A stretch of 64,000 bases of DNA from Diphasiastrum complanatum (taxonomy: Eukaryota; Streptophyta; Lycopodiopsida; Lycopodiales; Lycopodiaceae): assembly GCA_029204225.1 (NCBI GenBank), contig CM055113.1:10006364-10070363 (forward strand). The letters are read 5' to 3'. This document shows, piece after piece, positions 59,900 to 64,000 of this stretch. A model generated the notes under the pieces. That model was not told where the DNA came from. It searched no databases and worked only from the letters and a program-made list of their open reading frames with translations. A program made the position numbers and the translations under genes. Each line of letters opens with the position of its first letter. Position 1 is the first letter of the stretch.

Positions 59900-60359
59900 A
59901 ACAGGGTGTCGTGAGATGGCGGCATCGGAAGCAAGAGGCAGACATTGCAGAGATGCTGTGACAGACTCGACAGAGACACCCAGAGCTGCAGATCCTCGCC
60001 CCCGCTGTGGCCCCTGCCCCCGCTGTCGAGCTGGATTTGGATGAGCAGACGACAACTCATCATGGTCAAGGAAAGGGCGGCCCGCCGTCGGGCTAACTAT
60101 AACTAGGAGGCAGATTGGGCTAACCGGGAGGCAGAGCGAGAGCAACAGAACAATGCACTTGACGAGGGCGAGGAGTCAATGGAAGATCCGTAGGAATGTT
60201 TAGAATAGATAGGATCCAGCCGTATGTGGCTGACTGTTGTTATGTAGTTTTTGGCATAAGATGAGGCAGCATTTAGTGTTTAACACAGTGTAAAGAACAG
60301 CCCCAGCCGTATGTGGTGGGATACGTATTGTTATTTTGATACAACTGTTGAATTAATGT
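59900..60359. other. GC-richer segment with transposase-tail-like scraps
   Basis: A short plus-strand frame starts at ATG 59917 (MAASEARGRHCRDAV, 42 codons). Another frame at 60100-60190 reads NREAEREQQNNALDEGEE and a stop. They may be pieces of another DNA transposon, but no domain is visible. Confidence 0.3.
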
Positions 60360-60723
60360 TCAATGTGTTTTTTGTGCAACGCGTGCCCAGGAAATTGCAA
60401 TGTAATATGTGTGTTTATGAAATGCTATCAAGGGGGGTGTATTTCTGTGTAGTGCATCCTCCATCATATCGACATAGGTAGGTATGCCACTGGCCCCCCC
60501 TGTGTGCCCTGCCTGTCTCCCGGTATAACCTGTGCCATGTGCCCCACCTCTGCCACGTGATGCACCTGTGACCCCTGCCCGTGGCATGTGCCCAACACCT
60601 GTATCATATGCCTCATCCCATTCTGATCTGGCGAACACAACCCGAATGGGCTCATCCTCATCCTGGTCATCCTCTGGCACTGGCTCATCTGCCTCGTACA
60701 ATGGAGGCTCTGTGTGCTCAAGC

Positions 60724-60794
<71 letters not shown>

Positions 60795-61412
60795 TCGGCA
60801 AGCTCCCTCTCTCTCTCTCTACCATCAGCTGTGTGCCCAAGTCATCTGCAGGCATGGAATGTGTGCTGTCCGTAGGCAAGTCAACCTGGCGCTCCAAATC
60901 AGATATCTTCATCTACAAGGTTTAAAATTTGCAGGTTAGAGAGACAACTTGATTAGGAAATGAAACCAACATACTAGTCGTCAACCAACATGCTATGGGA
61001 GAATAGCTTATCACCTGCAGTGCGCTCGTAATGGTCGAAAGTCTCCTGGCGAGACGTGCGTTGGTGCATGAGTGCCCATGTGCTCCAATTACGCTCACAC
61101 ATGGAGGCAGCACAATCCTGTGGTACATGCAATGAAATGCTTCATCACATGTGCACGGGTGGAACGTCAACGAAACACAGCAATGGAGGATGAAATGAGA
61201 TGCATACCTGAGAAAGGACCCGCAGTGCAAGACGCTGTATGGAGGGATAGGTGCTACCGTAGGTGGCCTTTAAGGCGAGTGAGGGTGGCACTGAACTCGA
61301 CCAGGCAATATCAACAGCGCACGATCTTTGCACCGGACTTGTTGGACTTGTCAGGAACCCGCCTGACAATGTCCACCTCGTCCCACAGATCGGCAAGGTT
61401 GGAATGCACCAT
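60360..61412 (-). pseudogene. hAT transposase C: BED start fused to dimerisation end by internal deletion
   Basis: Minus-strand exons 61412-61208, 61117-61015 and 60912-60360, each with GT-AG borders. Exon 1 opens MVHSNLADLWDEVDIV after a CTACAG acceptor and carries a BED-like finger end (YCLVEFSATLTRLKGHL) with a TGA at 61311-61313 between two expected Cys. It passes at once, in a shifted frame, into GSTYPSIQRLALRVLSQ, the start of the hAT dimerisation domain. Exon 2 continues CERNWSTWALMHQRTSRQ. Exon 3 is the acidic, Gly/Arg-rich tail (EADEPVPEDDQDEDEP, GASRGRGGAHGTGYTG), interrupted by a GA microsatellite. The whole DUF659/catalytic centre is missing, so this is a non-autonomous, Ds-like derivative. 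Confidence 0.72.
60729..60790 (-). repeat. (CT/GA)31 microsatellite inside a transposase exon
   Basis: Sixty-two bases of pure CT on the plus strand lie within exon 3 of hAT C. On the minus strand they read as Arg-Glu repeats. Since 62 is not a multiple of three, the flanking text is in different frames. Confidence 0.9.
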
Positions 61413-61779
61413 TTCTGTAGAGGGAACGGGGGAGAAAAGGCAGAGATGATCGTGAGTGCGATAGGAGGCTTAAGGCTGGAAAATCCACAGCAATGGCCGA
61501 AGTAGCAGTAGCAGGGGCGGAAGCGATCTGTGCAACGCGAGGACAATGTGATGGCGAGGAGTGTGCGGATAGCAGGGAGGGCGCGAACAGCAGGAAGAGG
61601 GCGCGGATAGCAGCGCGATGGGCAGGGAGAGAGATGAAGCGAGAGGGGGGGGGGGAGAAATTAGGGCAAAAAAAAATATATACCGGGATCCGCGGATCCT
61701 GGTACCGCTGGATCTATGAAGTATACATATATATATATATAGGTGAATCGTACCACAATTCATGAACCATGGTACGGTT

Positions 61780-61845
61780 CCTGTATTTAATTAATTAATT
61801 GATTAATCAATTAATCAATTGATTAATTGATTACTCAATTGATTT
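61780..61845. repeat. AT-rich palindromic TTAATTGATTAATCAATTAA tract
   Basis: Repeated ATTGATTAATCAAT words form overlapping palindromes. Nearby at 61760-61784 CATGAACCATGGTACGGTTC resembles the motif in the 90-bp array downstream. Confidence 0.7.
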
Positions 61846-62050
61846 TTTCCCCCCCAAAACCCTTTTTTGCATGTGGAAAGCTTCTCTCTTAAGCTTTATA
61901 TACCACTAGCAGTCAGTGACCTCTAACAACATCTTAAGCAGATTGTTAAGCAAAATATTCCTGTGGCTGTCAACAACCCATCCAACAAGTGAAACATTTG
62001 TGATACATGTGAGAATCCTGCGCGAATTCAAATAAAATAAAATAATAACT

Positions 62051-62282
62051 AATTAATTATCGTACGGTTCACCACGGTTCACCCTTAAAATCTCTGTGAA
62101 CCGTGGTGAAACGCTCACGGTTCTCAGATTTTTTTACACAAATTAATTACTGTACGGTTCACCACGGTTCACCCTTAAAATCTCTGTGAATTGTGGTGAA
62201 ACGCTCACGGTTCTCAGATTTTTTTACACAAATTAATTACTGTACGGTTCGCCACGGTTCACCCTTAAAATCTCTGTCAACA
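62051..62282 (+). repeat. 90-bp tandem repeat, about 2.6 copies, each a hairpin
   Basis: Copies begin AATTAATTA at 62051, 62141 and 62231 with an exact 90-bp period. In the first copy TTCACCACGGTTCAC (62068-62082) pairs perfectly with GTGAACCGTGGTGAA (62096-62110). The third copy breaks off inside the stem and is followed by AACAGTTTTTTTGG. Confidence 0.92.
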
Positions 62283-62432
62283 GTTTTTTTGGCCTATATT
62301 TGCGTTTTTTAGTGAAATTTAAAAAAAAAATTTAATTAACTGTGGATTTTTTGTCCACGACACGTGCATGAATTATAATTGAAATTTGATTCAATATATA
62401 TATCAGACATGAGGGTCTGGGCCAAAATGGCC

Positions 62433-62526
62433 GCGTCCGACCCCAGATGCGTGGTCGGACGCGTCCTTTTTTTTTTAATTTTTTTTTTTAAAGGCTGGAC
62501 GCGTCCAGCGTCCGGGCCCCGGACGC
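62433..62526. repeat. Cluster of GC-rich GCGTCC palindromes
   Basis: GCGTCCGACC/GGTCGGACGC (62433-62442, 62453-62462), CTGGACGCGTCCAG (62495-62508) and GCGTCCGGGCCCCGGACGC (62508-62526) lie within 94 bp, separated by T-runs. They are a candidate transposon subterminal region or transposase-binding array. Confidence 0.8.
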
Positions 62527-62637
62527 TTTTTTTAAAAAACAAAAAAAAAAAAAAGCAAAAACCCGCGGGCCCTTGCGGACAATCCGCAGGACCCGAGAGC
62601 AGGCAGAGGGCGGAAGAGGGAGAGTGTGGGAGAGCAT

Positions 62638-62645
62638 AGAGAGAG

Positions 62646-62727
<82 letters not shown>

Positions 62728-62815
62728 TGTTTGTGTGTGTGTGTGTGTGTGAGAAAATTGTGTGTGTGTGAAAATTGTGTGCATTCAGGTGTGTGTTGAT
62801 TTGTGTGTGTGAGAG
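62638..62815 (+). repeat. Compound (GA)n-(GT)n microsatellite in the hAT B leader
   Basis: GA repeats to about 62724, then GT repeats to 62750, then interspersed GTGTGTGA and GAGAGAGAG. A further GA run (62982-62998) abuts the ATG of hAT B. Confidence 0.93.
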
Positions 62816-62920
62816 AGAGAGGAAGAGACAGAGAGTGTGAGGAACGTAGAGAGAGAGGATTTGTGTGTGTGCGCAGTGTGTGTGTGAGTTTAGGATTTAG
62901 GTTCAAGGGTGCTTGGGTTT

Positions 62921-62938
62921 GGGGTTTAGGGTTTAGGG
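62921..62938 (+). promoter_or_regulatory. Telo-box-like TTTAGGGTTTAGGG
   Basis: GGGGTTTAGGGTTTAGGG lies about 60 bp before the hAT B start codon. Two TTTAGGG units equal the plant telomere repeat and contain the telo-box known from leaders of some plant genes; here function is inferred only. Confidence 0.6.
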
Positions 62939-62998
62939 CGGGAGAGAGCTTGGATTTCCGTGCTTCTGTGTGTGTGCGTGCGAGAGAGAGAGAGAGAG

Positions 62999-64000
62999 AT
63001 GGCTGCTCGTCCCATTTGGGATGAGGTGGAGGTCATGCCCGACAAAAAGTGGCATTGCCCTTTTTGTCGTAAGCAGTTCACAGGGAACGCCTCTCGGGTT
63101 CGAGCACATCTGGGGGGTTTGCGAGTCCGACCCACGGGCGGACGCTATGGGATCGGCATTTGTATGGTCATCCCCGTTGCGGAGAGGGCTCGCATTATGG
63201 AGACATATTCTGAGATAGCTGCTGAGCCCGGCGAGCTGTCCACAGATGTCGCGGACTCTATTTCTACTGGTGCACCCACTGCCACCGACCCTGCCACTGG
63301 TACACCCAGTGCCACCGCCCCCACCGTCGCATCTGCACCCGCCACTGCCGCTGCATCCGCATCCGCACCCGCCCCCGCCACCGCCACCGCCACCGCCTCC
63401 GCCAGTACTCCCCATGGATCCACGGCCTCCACTGCTGCACCTACGCGTCTGCCATCACCGTCAGATCTGCACGACCCGTCCACATCCTCCGCTTTCGCAC
63501 CTGCACCTATGCCACCACCTCCACATCCGCATCGTCCATCCGCATCCTCCCAGCCATCCACATCCCGAGGCACCAGACAAATGTCCATGTCGGGATCTTT
63601 CAGAGAGGGGCAGCACAAAGAGGCCACCAGGACCATAGCACAAATGTTCTATGACCTGAACCTCCCATTTATCATGGCATCATCCCGCATCTTTGGAGAG
63701 GCTATCTCGAAAGTTGCAATTTGCGGGCCCGGCTACACACCACCCACAGCCGACGCACTACGAGGCCCTTTGCTCCAGGACCGGGTTGCATCAGTCAGAG
63801 AGAGACTGGCCGCACTACACGAGGCTTGGGATAGATACAGCTGTTTCATCATGGCTGATGGGTGGACTGATCGTCGCAGACGTCCACTCATCAACATGAT
63901 TGTTTTTAGTTGTTACGGTTCCATGTTCTTGCGCAACATCGACGCCTCCGAGGCAGGGAGAGTGCATTCGGCCGAGTACATTTACGGCATCATTCGCGCG
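62999..64000 (+). CDS. hAT-family transposase B, intact N-terminal part, runs off the window
   Basis: ATG 62999 opens 334 codons without a stop to the window edge, so the ORF has no 3' end here. Residues 7-55 form a BED-type zinc finger (WDEVEVMPDKKWHCPFC, C20/C23, H37, and C55 or a nearby residue as fourth ligand). Residues about 85-175 are a low-complexity Ala/Thr/Pro/Ser linker. Residues about 190-334 match DUF659 of plant hAT transposases: TIAQMFYDLNLPF, FIMADGWTDRRRRPLINM (from residue 283) and GSMFLRNIDASEAG. The catalytic and dimerisation regions should follow beyond 64000. Codon use is GC-rich, unlike the AT-rich surroundings. Telo-box and GA repeats precede the start. An ORF this open suggests recent activity or a domesticated hAT gene. 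Confidence 0.85.
   Translation, partial: MAARPIWDEVEVMPDKKWHCPFCRKQFTGNASRVRAHLGGLRVRPTGGRYGIGICMVIPVAERARIMETYSEIAAEPGELSTDVADSISTGAPTATDPATGTPSATAPTVASAPATAAASASAPAPATATATASASTPHGSTASTAAPTRLPSPSDLHDPSTSSAFAPAPMPPPPHPHRPSASSQPSTSRGTRQMSMSGSFREGQHKEATRTIAQMFYDLNLPFIMASSRIFGEAISKVAICGPGYTPPTADALRGPLLQDRVASVRERLAALHEAWDRYSCFIMADGWTDRRRRPLINMIVFSCYGSMFLRNIDASEAGRVHSAEYIYGIIRA

Noticed and set aside
59390-60145. Cys/Pro/Ser-rich minus-strand ORFs
   Set aside because: They are the reverse reading of the 85-bp and GAGAGGCTGTGA tandem arrays; repeat composition explains the open frames.
61470-61765. ORFs on both strands around the hAT C upstream region
   Set aside because: Low-complexity Ser/Pro/Leu or Gly/Arg text with no transposase motif, ending in a TA repeat.
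62051-62282. Possible CRISPR array
   Set aside because: Plant nuclear DNA, units are contiguous with no unique spacers, and each is a hairpin repeat.
63145-63636. Minus-strand and other plus-strand ORFs rich in Gly/Ala or Pro/His
   Set aside because: Shadows of the Ala/Thr/Pro linker of the open hAT B frame.

Overview
This window is nuclear DNA of a land plant, most likely a flowering plant; I cannot name the species. The signs are GT-AG introns in a plant-specific type-B response regulator, many Ty1/copia elements primed by initiator-Met tRNA (PBS TGGTATCA), plant hAT transposases with BED and DUF659 domains, a TTTAGGG telo-box, and long CT/GA microsatellites. One complete host gene stands at the left end. 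Most of the rest is layered transposon debris.

Layout. 1-7169: leader region and a six-exon type-B (ARR-like) cytokinin response regulator whose exons join into an open 718-residue protein. 7170-12600: mostly non-coding, with two minus-strand coding remnants of unknown identity, one with a phase-consistent splice junction (12160-12596). 14006-16905: a decayed copia gag/protease/truncated integrase followed by about 1.1 kb of unexplained coding-like sequence. 19333-24791: a copia element on the minus strand with 912/930-bp LTRs and a perfect TTCAC target duplication, lacking an integrase core. 25466-27892: an internally deleted plus-strand copia. 28680-30010: a minus-strand copia fragment. 31990-33990: decayed coding-like sequence of unknown origin. 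34686-35690: a copia fragment joined in one reading frame to a reverse transcriptase that looks Penelope-like. 35800-35960: a 161-bp CT microsatellite. 36290-40430: repeats, a Ty3/gypsy protease scrap and unknown coding remnants. 40432-51270: a non-coding LTR element (LARD-like) with a 6.3-kb copia element (42715-49053) nested inside it. 51700-52560: two local tandem duplications. 52900-55940: CT-rich leader-like DNA, a palindrome-rich MITE candidate, and a probable first exon of a BRO1-like-domain protein. 56600-64000: hAT territory, with one decayed copy (A, minus), one internally deleted copy fusing the BED end to the dimerisation end (C, minus), and one intact N-terminal ORF running off the window (B, plus), interspersed with hairpins, tandem repeats and microsatellites.

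The response regulator would act in the nucleus as the output of the cytokinin His-Asp phosphorelay. The elements do not form a pathway together. Their interest lies in nesting order, internal deletions, chimeric joins and the unusual reverse transcriptase. The reading rests on translation and motif recognition by eye; no database search was possible, so family names for decayed pieces carry the stated confidence.
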